Positions 1-9,190 are shown, counted from the first letter of the stretch. The stretch: DNA of 64,000 nucleotides from Streptomyces zagrosensis (GCF_014203645.1 NZ_JACHJL010000005.1:124001-188000), one strand, 5' to 3'. A program made the numbers and translations. The notes: a model not told the origin generated them from the letters alone.

Positions 1-813
1 GTCCTTGGCCAGGAGCGCCTCCAACTGCACGGAGACAAAGCGCATCTTGGAGGCGAGCTGCATGGACAACTTGCGCAGGTGCTTCATCGCCCGTACCGAG
101 TCCGGGTCGAGTACGACCACGGCCTCGCCGAAAAGCATGCCGTTCTTGGTGCCGCCGTACGACAGCACGTCCACGCCCGCGGCGTAGGTGAACGCCCGCA
201 TCGGGACGTCGAGTGAGGCCGCGGCGTTGGCTATCCGGGCGCCGTCGAGGTGCACCTTCATGCCACGCTCGTGGGCGTGGTCGCAGATGGCGCGAATCTC
301 GTCGGGCGTGTAGACGGTGCCAAGCTCGGTGTTCTGGGTGATCGAGACGACCTGCGGCATGGCGCGGTGCTCGTCGTCCCAGCCGTATGCCTCGCGATCG
401 ATGAGCTCGGGCGTGAGCTTGCCGTCCGGGGTGGGCACGGTGAGCAACTTCAAACCGCCCACCCGCTCGGGAGCCCCGCACTCATCGACGTGGATGTGCG
501 CCGAGTCGGCGGCGATCACCGCGCCCCAGCGGTCGGTGAGCGCCTGTAGGGCGACGACATTGGCGCCGGTGCCGTTGAAGACCGGGTAGGTCACCGCCAG
601 CGGGCCGAAGTGGCTGCGCATGACGTCTTGCAGGTGCGTGGTGTAGTCGTCCTCGCCATAGGCCACCTGATGGCCGTCGTTGGCTAGGGCGATGGCGGCC
701 AGGATCTCTGGCGGAGCGCCGGCGTAGTTGTCGCTGGCGAAGCCGCGTACGGCCGGATCGTGGTGGCGACGGGCGTCGGTCTTACGGGGCGTTACGGCTT
801 CGCGGTCAGCCAC
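1..813 (-). CDS. Low-specificity L-threonine aldolase, C-terminus cut by window edge
   Basis: PLP-dependent enzyme of the beta-eliminating lyase superfamily that cleaves L-threonine or L-allo-threonine to glycine and acetaldehyde. The translation contains FASDNYAGAPPE near the N-terminus, the HLDGARIANAAA segment and the PLP-lysine region SYGGTKNG. The GTG at 811-813 is chosen because it is the only plausible start before the conserved N-terminus; it gives an N-terminus reading MADREAVTPRKTDARR and overlaps the end of the upstream SDR gene by about 22 nt. That makes it the third gene of a minus-strand operon with the SDR and DUF6421 genes. The 3' end lies outside the window. Family assignment is firm; substrate preference is not visible. 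Confidence 0.9.
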   Translation of the reverse strand, partial: MADREAVTPRKTDARRHHDPAVRGFASDNYAGAPPEILAAIALANDGHQVAYGEDDYTTHLQDVMRSHFGPLAVTYPVFNGTGANVVALQALTDRWGAVIAADSAHIHVDECGAPERVGGLKLLTVPTPDGKLTPELIDREAYGWDDEHRAMPQVVSITQNTELGTVYTPDEIRAICDHAHERGMKVHLDGARIANAAASLDVPMRAFTYAAGVDVLSYGGTKNGMLFGEAVVVLDPDSVRAMKHLRKLSMQLASKMRFVSVQLEALLAKD

Positions 814-1610
814 AGGCGGGTTCCGTTCACCTCTCGTGCGGGCTGCTCCCAGACGCCGGCGATGGCATCGGCCAGTTCCTTGACGTCCGTGAAGCCCGCG
901 AACTTCGCGTTGGGGCGCTCCGCTCGCATGGCGTCGTGCACCAGCGCCTTGACCACCAGGATCGCAGCCGCGGACGTCGGCCCCGCCTCGCCCCCCGCCT
1001 TGCGGAACGCGTCGGCCAATGCCAAGGTCCACGCCTCGGCGGCAGCCTTGGCCGCCGCGTAGGCCGCGTTGCCGGCAGTGGGCTTGCTCGCTCCGGCGGC
1101 GCTGATCAGCAGGTAGCGGCCGTTGGCGCTGCGTCGCAGCCCGTCGTGGAAGGCGAGCGAGGTGTGCTGGACGGTGCGTACGAGAAGCTTGTGCAGCAGC
1201 TCCCAGTCGTCCAGGTCGGTTTCGGCGAAGGTCGCCGAGCCGCGCCAGCCGCCCACCAGGTGCACCAGACCGTCGATGCGGCCGAATTCCTTTTCGGTAC
1301 GCGTCGCCCACTCGCGGGCCGCGAGCGGGTCGAGTAGATCGACCGTGTCGCCCGTGACGGTGGCGCCACCGTGCGCATACCGCGCGGCGTCCACGGCCTC
1401 GGCCAGCCGGGCCGCATCCGCGTCGGAGGCGACGACGGTGGCGCCCGCCTCCGCCAGCCGCAGCAAGGTGGCCCGTCCGGCAGGGCCCGCGGCGCCGGCC
1501 ACCGCGATGACGGCGCCCTCCAGCATGCCCTGGCCAGGAGCTGCCGCACCGGCCACTGCGTTGTCGGTCATGATCGTCGCCTCCTGGTCGGACTGCTCGG
1601 ACGGGGTCAT
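792..1610 (-). CDS. SDR family NAD(P)-dependent oxidoreductase
   Basis: A 272-residue classical short-chain dehydrogenase. It has a Rossmann start AVAGAAGPAGRA (about residues 36-47), an acidic residue after beta-2 (VVASDADAAR), a catalytic-type serine in LLISAAGAS and the YAAAKAA (YxxxK) motif. The start overlaps the DUF6421 stop as ATGA and the stop lies inside the threonine aldolase start, so the three genes should be co-transcribed and translationally coupled. A second ATG about 13 codons in (MTDNAVAG) would also give a full SDR fold. The substrate is unknown. The gene order DUF6421-SDR-threonine aldolase is, from memory, common in Streptomyces. Confidence 0.88.
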   Translation of the reverse strand: MTPSEQSDQEATIMTDNAVAGAAAPGQGMLEGAVIAVAGAAGPAGRATLLRLAEAGATVVASDADAARLAEAVDAARYAHGGATVTGDTVDLLDPLAAREWATRTEKEFGRIDGLVHLVGGWRGSATFAETDLDDWELLHKLLVRTVQHTSLAFHDGLRRSANGRYLLISAAGASKPTAGNAAYAAAKAAAEAWTLALADAFRKAGGEAGPTSAAAILVVKALVHDAMRAERPNAKFAGFTDVKELADAIAGVWEQPAREVNGTRLWLTAKP

Positions 1611-3004
1611 GCGGCCACCGGGTCCGCGCTCTTGGCCGTGATGCCCTGAGTAGAGGCGATCACAGTCTTCAGCTTCTTGGCGAGTGCCTCGTAGAACATG
1701 CTGAGCGGGAACTCGTCCGGGAGCACGTCATCGACCAGTTTGCGGGGCGGCAGCGACAGGTCGAGGGCGTCGGGGCCCTTGGCCCATGCGGAGCCGGGGT
1801 GCGGGGCAAGGTAGGAAGCGACCAGTTCGTACGCCTTGAACCAGTGCACGAGCTTGGGCCGGTCGATGCCGTCGCGGTAGAGCTGTTCGATTTCGCCGCA
1901 GAGCTGGTTGGTGACCTGCGGTGCGTTGGCCCAGTCGATGTGCAAGGTGTTGTCGGTCCAGCGTACGACGTCGTGCTTGTGGAGGTAAGCGAAAAGGAGC
2001 TGACCGCCGAGCCCGTCGTAGTTGCGCACCCTGTTGCCGGTGACCGGGAAGCGGAACATCCGGTCGAAGATCACCGCGTACTGCATGTCGCGTGCTTGCG
2101 GATAGCCCTCGGCCTCCAGCTTCACCGCTTCCTTGAACGCCGTGAGGTCGCAGCGCAGTTCCTCAAGCCCGTACATCCAAAACGGCTGTCGCTGCTTGAT
2201 CATGAAGGGGTCGAAGGGCAGGTCGCCATGGCTGTGCGTACGGTCGTGGATCATGTCCCACAGCACGAAAGCCTGCTGACAGCGCTGCTGGTCGCCGATG
2301 AGCTCGCGGGCCTCGGCGGGCAGGTCGATGCCGAGCGTGTCCACCGCCGCCTCGCTGACCCGGCGAAAGCGCGCTGCCTCCCGGTCGCAGAAGATGCCGC
2401 CCCAGCTGAACCGCTCGGGCGCCTGGCGCACGGCGATGGTCTCCGGGAAGAGCACGGCGGAGTTGGTGTCGTAGCCGGCGGTGAAGTCCTCGAAGGTGAT
2501 GCCGAGGAAGAGCGGGTTGTCGTAACGGGTGCGCTCCAGCTCAGCCAGCCACTGTGGCCACACCACGCGCAGCACGACTGCCTCGAAGTTGCGGTCGGGG
2601 TTGCCGTTTTGCGTGTACATCGGGAAGACCACGAGGTGCTGGAGCCCATCGGCGCGCTGCTGCGCGGGCTGGAAGGCCAAAAGCGAGTCGAGGAAGTCCG
2701 GGATGCCGTAGCCGGAGTCGGCCCAGCGGCGCAGGTCGGTGGTCAGCGCCCGGTGGTACGCGGCGTCATGCGGGAGCAGCGGCGCCAGTTCGTCGATGGC
2801 CGCGACGGCTCGTTCCACCTCATGCCGCAGGGCGTCGATCGTGGGCGCGCCGTCCGCCTCAAGATCGACCGAACCGTCCTTGGACTGCCATGGACGCACG
2901 GTCTCCACAGCGTCCTTGAGTACGCCCCAAGCCGGGTGGTCCACCACACGCTCCGCGGACAGAACGCCATCGATCGCCGTCTCCGGCGCGAGAATTTTCG
3001 TCAT
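1607..3004 (-). CDS. DUF6421 family protein
   Basis: About 465 residues, no signal peptide or membrane segment, first gene of a minus-strand operon with an SDR and threonine aldolase. Recognised from memory as the actinobacterial DUF6421 family; no biochemical function is known. Histidine/acidic clusters such as HDRTHSHGDLPFD (near residue 255) suggest a possible metal site, but that is inference. Start chosen at the ATG at 3004 because a strong GGAGGAG lies 5 nt upstream; an upstream GTG at 3010 is in frame. A perfect 19-bp palindrome lies about 90 bp upstream. Confidence 0.8.
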   Translation of the reverse strand: MTKILAPETAIDGVLSAERVVDHPAWGVLKDAVETVRPWQSKDGSVDLEADGAPTIDALRHEVERAVAAIDELAPLLPHDAAYHRALTTDLRRWADSGYGIPDFLDSLLAFQPAQQRADGLQHLVVFPMYTQNGNPDRNFEAVVLRVVWPQWLAELERTRYDNPLFLGITFEDFTAGYDTNSAVLFPETIAVRQAPERFSWGGIFCDREAARFRRVSEAAVDTLGIDLPAEARELIGDQQRCQQAFVLWDMIHDRTHSHGDLPFDPFMIKQRQPFWMYGLEELRCDLTAFKEAVKLEAEGYPQARDMQYAVIFDRMFRFPVTGNRVRNYDGLGGQLLFAYLHKHDVVRWTDNTLHIDWANAPQVTNQLCGEIEQLYRDGIDRPKLVHWFKAYELVASYLAPHPGSAWAKGPDALDLSLPPRKLVDDVLPDEFPLSMFYEALAKKLKTVIASTQGITAKSADPVAA

Positions 3005-3429
3005 GATCACTCCTCCACGGAAGAACCTCGCGTGGAGTCACCGTATCCGTGGACAGATCTTCATCTCAAGTGGATCAGCGAAAAATTATCCTGCCTAAAC
3101 CGGGTTTAGGCCGCCGTTTTTCCTGTCGAGAGCGGTTTCGGTGCTCAAGACAGCTCGTCGAGGCGGGTAGGCACGAAGGGTGTGAGGGGCGCGAGGACGG
3201 GCTACACGGCCAAGGGACGGGCGCAGGCTCGGGCTGTGCGGGCCCCAAGGCGAGGAGCGTGGCGGCGTCACCCCCGCCGGACGCGCGCCGTACACCGCTC
3301 GTCACACCGCTGGTGCCCAAGCGCCCGTTAGGCTGGCCGCCGCCGGCAGCGGCCGACGCACTCACCTCGGGCCCCGCCGCCTCGTACCGCCCCTCCACCG
3401 CCCTGGGCAGACCTACGAAGGAGCCAGCG
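3005..3429. other. Divergent intergenic region between DUF6421 and GDPD genes
   Basis: About 425 bp with no convincing gene. It holds the promoter side of both divergent transcription units, a relatively AT-rich stretch around 3075-3120 with the 19-bp palindrome, and the GDPD ribosome binding site near 3417-3423. Confidence 0.6.
3093..3111. promoter_or_regulatory. Perfect 19-bp palindrome, candidate operator for the DUF6421 operon
   Basis: GCCTAAACC-G-GGTTTAGGC is perfectly symmetric around a single central base and lies in an AT-richer patch about 90 bp upstream of the DUF6421 start. Position and symmetry fit a dimeric regulator site; no regulator gene is adjacent, so the binder is unknown. 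Confidence 0.55.
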
Positions 3430-4113
3430 TTGACCTTCCTCACCATCGGACACCGCGGCGTCATGGGTGTCGAACCCGAGAACACTCTGCGTTCGTTCGT
3501 CCGCGCCGACCACGAGGGCCTTGACGTCATCGAACTGGACCTGCGCCTGAGCAAGGACGGCGCGCTCGTCGTCATGCACGACGCGGACGTGGACCGCACC
3601 ACCGACAGCACCGGCCCCATCCGCGACTTCACCCTCGCCGAGCTGCGTGGATTCGACGCAGGACAAGGCGAGCGCATCCCCGTCTTCGAAGAAGTCGTGG
3701 ACGCGGTCAAGGCCCCCATTCAGGCCGAGATCAAGGACGTGGCAGCGGCCAGGGCACTGGCCGATGTCCTCACTCGACGCGATCTGACCGAGCGCGTGGA
3801 CGTCATCTCCTTCCACGACGAGGCCATCACCGAGATGGCCAAGCTGCTGCCCGGGGTACGGACGGGCCTGGTCGCAAGCCGCTACGGGCTCGATGTGATC
3901 GACCGCGCGCTGGCCGCCGACGCCGCCATGCTCATCCTCAACATCCGCCGGCTCACCCTGGAACTGGTCGAACGCGCCCACGCCACGGGCCTCAAGGTCA
4001 TCGGCTGGACCGTCAACACGCCAGAACACCTCAAGATCGCGCGCGGCATGGGCCTGGACGGCGCCACGACCGACTACCCGGAGATCAAGAGCGCGGCGCG
4101 GTACACGGCCTAA
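3430..4113 (+). CDS. Glycerophosphodiester phosphodiesterase family protein
   Basis: A 227-residue GDPD TIM-barrel enzyme that hydrolyses glycerophosphodiesters to glycerol-3-phosphate and an alcohol. Signature residues are visible: GHRG (His/Arg) at the N-terminus, PENTLRSF, IELDLRLSKDG (metal Glu and Asp), VVMHDADVDRTT (catalytic His) and QAEIKD. The C-terminus has the usual GWTVNTPEHL barrel strand. The TTG at 3430 is preferred over upstream ATGs because it is preceded by GAAGGAG at good spacing and begins directly at the conserved domain. No signal peptide, so probably cytosolic. Confidence 0.9.
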   Translation: MTFLTIGHRGVMGVEPENTLRSFVRADHEGLDVIELDLRLSKDGALVVMHDADVDRTTDSTGPIRDFTLAELRGFDAGQGERIPVFEEVVDAVKAPIQAEIKDVAAARALADVLTRRDLTERVDVISFHDEAITEMAKLLPGVRTGLVASRYGLDVIDRALAADAAMLILNIRRLTLELVERAHATGLKVIGWTVNTPEHLKIARGMGLDGATTDYPEIKSAARYTA

Positions 4114-4330
4114 CGGGACGCTCCAAGCCCTTTGCAGCCACACGCCTCGCGACGGCGCCCCGCAGCCCACACACCACGCACGCGCAACAGGAATCGCGCG
4201 AAGCGCTAGGCGAACGCGAGGGCGCACGAGCGGCGCACGAGGCAGAAGGGGCAGGAGTGGCCCCGGCCGCGCTACGGCGACTGACCGGTTTCGCCCGCAT
4301 TCGCTCCTGCGCATGCGTAGGGTCACGACC

Positions 4331-4723
4331 ATGGTGCATGTGCTGAGCAGCCGAGTGCTTCTGCGTCCTACCGATCCCGAGCGTTCGCGCACCTTCTACG
4401 GGCGCACGCTCGGCCTTGAGGTCTCCCGCGAATTTGGCACCGGACCCGAGCGGGGCACGGTCTACTTCCTGGGCGGCGGCTTCCTGGAGGTCTCCGGGCG
4501 CTCGGAGACCCCGCCCGCTCCCGGCCTACAGCTATGGATGCAGGTCGCGGACGCCGCAGCGGCACACAAGAAACTGTCACAGCGCGGCGCGCAGGTGCTG
4601 CGCCCGCCACTACAAGAGCCGTGGGGGCTGGTGGAAATGTGGATCTCCGACCCCGATGACGTCAAGATCGTCCTAGTGGAGGTGCCCGTCGATCACCCGC
4701 TGCGCTACCGTCCCGGCCTCTGA
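4331..4723 (+). CDS. VOC family protein (glyoxalase/bleomycin-resistance fold)
   Basis: About 130 residues with the two beta-alpha-beta-beta-beta modules of the vicinal oxygen chelate superfamily: RVLLRPTDPERSRTFYGRTLGLE in module one and LQLWMQVADAAAAHKKL plus a WISDPDDVKIVLVE end in module two. The ATG at 4331 (MVHVLSS) is preferred; an upstream in-frame ATG at 4313 would add six residues. The substrate cannot be told from sequence. Confidence 0.8.
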   Translation: MVHVLSSRVLLRPTDPERSRTFYGRTLGLEVSREFGTGPERGTVYFLGGGFLEVSGRSETPPAPGLQLWMQVADAAAAHKKLSQRGAQVLRPPLQEPWGLVEMWISDPDDVKIVLVEVPVDHPLRYRPGL

Positions 4724-5022
4724 TCGACCCCCGGTACACCAGCTCCGCGCCACCCCAACGCATCCCGCTTTAGGTGACGGAGGGTGACCGGTGAGGCAGC
4801 TCAAGGGCCCGAAACGGGCCGTTCGACGCCTGCCGAGGCGGCGGTACGAAGCTGCTGACGGGATGGGCCTGGCAGCCACACGATGCGGCGCCCATCCCCC
4901 ACCGGCGCCCCCGCACCGGCTCCCGCGTGCCACAGCGCCGAAGGTACGCTCACAGCACGGGTCGTCGCGCCACCGCACGATGTGGTAGGCCGCTGGCCGA
5001 GGGCGCCGAACGGGAGGCCGCG
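4724..5022. other. Intergenic region, no gene seen
   Basis: About 300 bp of GC-rich sequence between the VOC and DUF6191 genes. Open frames here lack recognisable domains and good ribosome binding sites. Only the DUF6191 Shine-Dalgarno (GGGAGG near 5012) is clear. Confidence 0.5.
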
Positions 5023-5193
5023 GTGTTCAACCTGCTCGACGAGCTGTTCGCGCCTGGTCGCAAGCACACCCAGGAAGAGCGCGAACGGATGGAGCTGTGC
5101 CTGGACGACGTCGGCGACGGCGACCCCGGCCGCGGCCCGATAGACCTCACCTCGGGCCAGGTGACGATGCGCCGCGCGAGACCCATGCGCTGA
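5023..5193 (+). CDS. DUF6191 family small protein
   Basis: A 56-residue protein starting at GTG 5023 with GGGAGG 6-8 nt upstream. The sequence MFNLLDELFAPGRKH... LCLDDVGDGDPGRGPIDL matches, from memory, the small Streptomyces DUF6191 family, which has no known function. It is charged, lacks cysteines and membrane segments, and is probably a soluble cytosolic protein. Confidence 0.75.
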   Translation: MFNLLDELFAPGRKHTQEERERMELCLDDVGDGDPGRGPIDLTSGQVTMRRARPMR

Positions 5194-5328
5194 AGCCAGC
5201 CAAGCGACGGCTTGACCGCGCCGCCCCGCGGAGGCCATCGTTCCGCAACACCTCGAACGTGCGTGTCCTACGTCACTTCGGCGCCAGACCGTACCAGCTC
5301 CCAGCGCACCCCTCATAGGCTGAGGGAC

Positions 5329-6261
5329 ATGATGGTCCCGCTCGTGCTGCTGGTCCTCGGAACGCTGGCCGCGGCAATGGCGCCGCGCATGCTCACCCGC
5401 TCCGACTGGCCCGACCGCGAACCGGTGCTCGCCCTATGGGTGTGGCAGTGCGTGGTGGTCGGCGTCATCATGTGCTGCGCGCTGGCGATGTCCCTGAGCG
5501 CGGCGGCGGCCTGGGAGGCCGTGCGGGGCAATATCTTCGCGCCCGCGCCGAACGGAGTGATGGAGGCGTACGCGCTCACCGGCTACGGACCGTGGGCCGC
5601 TCCGGTCGCGGTCGTCCTGGCCTGCGGCGCCGCGTGGAACGTCATCATGCTGACCCGCGAAGTGCGCGGCTCGCGAGCCCAGCGCAAGCAGCGGCGTACG
5701 GACCTGCTCGTACGCTCCCCTGCACTTCCGGGGGAAGAGCCCAGCGCGAACCGCCTCGTCGTGTTGGAGGGGGACCGCCCCGATGCCTGGTGGCTGCCGG
5801 GCACAGCACCGCAACTGGTCATCACCACGGCCGCACTACAGCGGCTGAACAAACGGCAACTCGACGCGGTTCTCGCACACGAGCAGGGTCACGCGCAGGC
5901 GCGCCATCACTGGCTGCTGAACGCCGCATCGGCGCTGGCAGGTGGGTTCCCGCAGGTGCCAGTCTTCGCCGCGTTTCGGGATCAGGTGCATCGGCTCGTG
6001 GAGCTGGCCGCCGACGACGTTGCCTCACGCCGCTTCGGCCGCCTGGCCATCGCGCTCGCGCTCGTCGAACTCAACGAAGAGCGCGGCGTGTTCGGCCCCT
6101 GCCCCGGCATTGCCGAAGTCCCGCGCCGAGTGAACCGGCTGCTGACGCCCGCGCCGCGCTTCACGACGGCACGCCGCTGGCGGCTGACGGCCGCGGCGGC
6201 TCTGGTCCCGATCGTGCCGGTGCTGGTCACCTTCGTACCGGCGCTGCGCGCGCTGAGTTAA
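5329..6261 (+). CDS. M56 family (BlaR1/MecR1-type) membrane metallopeptidase
   Basis: About 310 residues. The N-terminal half has three or so hydrophobic helices (from LVLLVLGTLAAAMAP, then VVVGVIMCCALAMSL, then VAVVLACGAAWNVIM). A cytosolic-type zinc protease domain follows with HEQGHAQARHH (HExxH, about residue 185) and the third ligand probably in LVELAADDVA. A last hydrophobic helix is near the C-terminus. These proteins often pair with a BlaI/CopY repressor, but none is next to it here. Two adjacent ATGs (5329, 5332) could serve as start. Confidence 0.85.
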   Translation: MMVPLVLLVLGTLAAAMAPRMLTRSDWPDREPVLALWVWQCVVVGVIMCCALAMSLSAAAAWEAVRGNIFAPAPNGVMEAYALTGYGPWAAPVAVVLACGAAWNVIMLTREVRGSRAQRKQRRTDLLVRSPALPGEEPSANRLVVLEGDRPDAWWLPGTAPQLVITTAALQRLNKRQLDAVLAHEQGHAQARHHWLLNAASALAGGFPQVPVFAAFRDQVHRLVELAADDVASRRFGRLAIALALVELNEERGVFGPCPGIAEVPRRVNRLLTPAPRFTTARRWRLTAAAALVPIVPVLVTFVPALRALS

Positions 6262-6401
6262 CGCCGCCTCCACCGCGGCGCCGATGGACCGTTGGTTGGC
6301 CGAGGCGGCGCACCGTGAAGGCGGCATGCGGGGGTGGCGATGCGTACACCTCGTACCGAACCGTTGCCCTTACCCCCTCCCCGTCCGCGATCATCGACCT
6401 C

Positions 6402-7160
6402 ATGCGACCGCCACCCCGCCACCCCACTGACCGTTCCCCCTTCCGCCTGCCGCTGATGCGGCGGGCCTGTGCGCTGACGGGGGCGGTGTGCCTGGCGCTG
6501 CTGGCGGCGCTGCTGCCGCTGGTCGCCATGGAATGGGGGCCGCTCATGTCCGCGGATCGCGACCTCGCGAGCGAGTTGCACCGCTCCGCCGTGATGCACG
6601 ACGGTTGGACGCGGACCAACCGGATCTTGTCCGACTGGGTCTGGGACCCGTGGGCGATGCGTGCGCTGCTCGCCGCCGTGGCGGGGTGGCTGCTCTGCAC
6701 CCGCCGTTGGCCGGTCGCGCTGTGGATGGCGGCCACCGCCGCCATCGGCACGGCCCTCCAGCAGGGCCTGAAGGCCGCGGTCGGCCGGGATCGACCGCGC
6801 TGGCCCGACCCGGTGGACTCGGCGCACTACGCGGCCTTCCCCTCGGGCCACGCGCTGACCGCGACCGTCACCTGTGGGCTGCTGCTGTGGCTGCTTTGGG
6901 TGGGTAACGTCCGCCTGGTCTGGTGGAGGGCCGCCGCGGCGGCGGCCCTGGTCTCGGTGCTCGGTGTGGGCTTCACCCGGCTGTACCTCGGGGTGCACTG
7001 GCCCACCGATGTGCTGGCCGGGTGGCTGATCGGCAGCGCGCTCGTCGCAGGGGCCATCCCGCTGTACCCGCAGACGCAGACCGGAACCCACCCGGCCGGC
7101 CCCGCCCGATCGTCCGCGCCCAACAGCAGCGCGGACGGTGGCGCAGGCACCACCGCGTAG
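6402..7160 (+). CDS. PAP2 family membrane phosphatase
   Basis: A 252-residue integral membrane phosphatase of the type-2 phosphatidic acid phosphatase superfamily. All three phosphatase signature motifs are present: KAAVGRDRPRWP (KxxxxxxRP), FPSGHA (PSGH) and TRLYLGVHWPTD (SRxxxxxHxxxD-like). Hydrophobic helices flank them and the C-terminal 25 residues are a polar tail. The ATG at 6402 is used because it begins a short arginine/proline-rich cytosolic lead before the first helix. Lipid phosphate or undecaprenyl-pyrophosphate is the usual substrate; which one is unknown. Confidence 0.88.
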   Translation: MRPPPRHPTDRSPFRLPLMRRACALTGAVCLALLAALLPLVAMEWGPLMSADRDLASELHRSAVMHDGWTRTNRILSDWVWDPWAMRALLAAVAGWLLCTRRWPVALWMAATAAIGTALQQGLKAAVGRDRPRWPDPVDSAHYAAFPSGHALTATVTCGLLLWLLWVGNVRLVWWRAAAAAALVSVLGVGFTRLYLGVHWPTDVLAGWLIGSALVAGAIPLYPQTQTGTHPAGPARSSAPNSSADGGAGTTA

Positions 7161-7289
7161 GAGGAAGGGCCCCTACCGCGCTCGCGGGGGCACCGCGTAC
7201 GACGCCCACGGTGCCCTCTCGACCTCACGTGCCGCAGCGTCGCCGCACACCGTTTTCAACGCCGCGGGCCGCGATGGCAGAGTGCTCCT

Positions 7290-8258
7290 ATGAGCAACCT
7301 GGATCTGCGGCCCGCACCGACCGTTTGCGGCGGACGCGCCGACGTCACCGCGCAACCCGTCCGCGAGCTGCTGGCGGCAAAGCCGGTCATGCTCGGCGAG
7401 AGCACCGAGGTGCGCCGACTGTTGCCGACGATGGGCCGGCGGATGGTGGGCGCATGGTGCTTCGTGGACCACTACGGCCCCGACGACATCGAACGCGAGC
7501 CGGGCATGCAGGTGCCGCCCCACCCACACATCGGGTTGCAGACGGTGAGCTGGCTCCACGACGGCGAGGTGCTGCACCGGGACAGCCTGGGCAATGAACA
7601 GACGCTACGGCCCGGCCAGTTGGGCCTGATGACGTCGGGGCGAGCCATCGCGCACGCCGAACAGTCCCCGCGCGAGCACGCGAAGCTCCTGCACGGCGCC
7701 CAACTATGGGTGGCGCTCCCCGACAGCCACCGGCACACCGATCCGGCCTGGGAGCACCATGCGAAGCTGCCCCGGCTCACCGGCGGCGGCGGGTTCAGTG
7801 CCACGGTCATCCTCGGCGAACTGGACGGCGCCCGCTCCCCCGGCACCACCTACACCCCGCTGATGGGCGCCGATGTGACCCTGGCTGCCGGCACCCAAAC
7901 GCGCCTGCCGCTGCGGCCCGACTTCGAGTACGCCGCGCTGACGATGTCGGGCGAGGCCGAGGTGGACGGCGTACGGCTGGCCCCGGGGTCGCTGCTGTAT
8001 CTCGGCTGCGGACGAGCGGAACTCCCTCTACGGGCCGACGTGGACAGCGCCTTCCTCCTCCTCGGCGGCGAGCCGTTCGAGGAACGCATCGTCATGTGGT
8101 GGAACTTCATCGGCCGTTCTCACGAGGACATCGCCCAGGCCCGCGAGGACTGGATGACGGGCACCCGCTTCGGCACGGTCGGCTCGTATGAAGGGGCCGT
8201 GCTGCCGGCGCCAGAGTTGCCGCCTGTGCCCTTGAAAGCACGAGGACGTACGCGCTGA
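7290..8258 (+). CDS. Pirin family protein
   Basis: A 322-residue bicupin. The N-terminal cupin carries the pirin metal ligands in VPPHPHIGLQTVSW (His-x-His) and later GLMTSGRAIAHAEQS (His and Glu), and the second cupin runs to the C-terminus with IMWWNFIGRSHEDIAQAREDW. Some pirins have quercetinase activity and others act as redox-sensing regulators; the sequence does not discriminate. Single gene, start ATG with a weak ribosome binding site. Confidence 0.88.
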   Translation: MSNLDLRPAPTVCGGRADVTAQPVRELLAAKPVMLGESTEVRRLLPTMGRRMVGAWCFVDHYGPDDIEREPGMQVPPHPHIGLQTVSWLHDGEVLHRDSLGNEQTLRPGQLGLMTSGRAIAHAEQSPREHAKLLHGAQLWVALPDSHRHTDPAWEHHAKLPRLTGGGGFSATVILGELDGARSPGTTYTPLMGADVTLAAGTQTRLPLRPDFEYAALTMSGEAEVDGVRLAPGSLLYLGCGRAELPLRADVDSAFLLLGGEPFEERIVMWWNFIGRSHEDIAQAREDWMTGTRFGTVGSYEGAVLPAPELPPVPLKARGRTR

Positions 8259-8721
8259 GCTGGCGTTTTCAAGCTTCGAGCCGTGAGGCGGCGGCGGCGC
8301 GCCGCAGATGCCGAGGCCCTGTCGGAACCGATGGGAGTCAGGGCTGCGGTGTCGCCTTGTCGGGGCATTGCGCGTTCCAGGGTTCAGGCCGGTGTAACCA
8401 TGTTTGGCAGACCACTTGCTGACCACATGCTGACTTTCCCTGACGCTGCGTCAGCTAGCCTTTCCCGACCTTCCGCAGGAACAGCAGGTAGTCCTCGACC
8501 GTGAAGCGGCTTAACGGTCACGCTCCCCCATGGAGCGCCGTCCAACCGGTTGCTTAGCTGCCGCGCACGCGTCGGCATGCGCCCGACGCTGGGAGAGCGC
8601 GTTATCAGAAATGGACAACGCCCACTCTGGTCACCATCTGACTGCTGCCTCCGCGTCCCTCTGTCCCGGTATCAGGCTGTCCAGGTCAAGGAGGCAAGCT
8701 TCATAGTGGGATTCGACAGCT
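8259..8721. other. Gene-free scar upstream of an IS remnant
   Basis: No intact gene. On the minus strand near 8457-8512 there is a short open stretch ending in a stop that reads RFTVEDYLLFLRKVGKG, which resembles the C-terminal end of a class I methyltransferase. It is too short to call a gene. A 15-bp palindrome lies at 8440-8454. Confidence 0.4.
8440..8454. promoter_or_regulatory. 15-bp perfect palindrome
   Basis: CTGACGC-T-GCGTCAG is symmetric about one base. It sits between pirin and an IS remnant with no clear promoter, so it may be an orphan operator left from a lost gene. MerR-type sites can look like this, but that is speculation. Confidence 0.3.
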
Positions 8722-9190
8722 GTGCGGGCCAGTACCGTGTTCCGCAGGCTCGCCGAACTCGTTGCTGGGGAAGCCCTGCTGGGCCGGGCCCGGCCGGCAG
8801 ACCGTGGCCGCAAGCGGCTGGTGGATCTCGATCCCGGCCCTCTGCCTGCTGTGCTTGCTCTGCTTGCACTCATCGAACCGGACGGTCGCGGTGATCCGAT
8901 GTCGCCCCCGCACTGGACGACGAAGTGCAGCCGCCACCCTGGCCCGCGAGCTTACCGGGCAGGGCACTATGTCTCGCTGGAATCCGTGGCTGATCTCCTG
9001 CGCGGAGACGGCTTCAGCCCGCGGGGCAACACCAAGACGGTCGAGGGCCGCCAACATCCCGACTGGGGCGGCCAGTTCCGCTACACCCAAGAGCACCCGG
9101 GAACACCAAGATGCCGGGGACCTCATGGGCAGCGTCGCACGAAGAAGAAGGAAGTTATAGGCCGGTACAAGAACGCCGGACGGGAGTGGC
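8722..9190 (+). pseudogene. ISAzo13-like transposase fragment, frameshifted
   Basis: The translation contains several stretches recalled from ISAzo13-family transposases: GDPMSPPHWTTK, SVADLLRGDGFSPRGNTKTV, EGRQHPDWGGQFRY and TKKKEVIGRYKNAGREW. Between the last two blocks the reading changes frame: the neighbouring frame gives EHQDAGDLMGSV where the family has a similar AHQDAG block. The C-terminal half of the transposase is missing and the mannosyltransferase gene starts soon after. It is a dead remnant. Confidence 0.75.

Noticed and set aside
1799..3109. 436-codon ORF on the plus strand
   Set aside because: Shadow of the DUF6421 gene; no domain.
8457..8512. Methyltransferase C-terminal relic (RFTVEDYLLFLRKVGKG)
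   Set aside because: Fewer than 20 residues; recorded only inside the gap entry.
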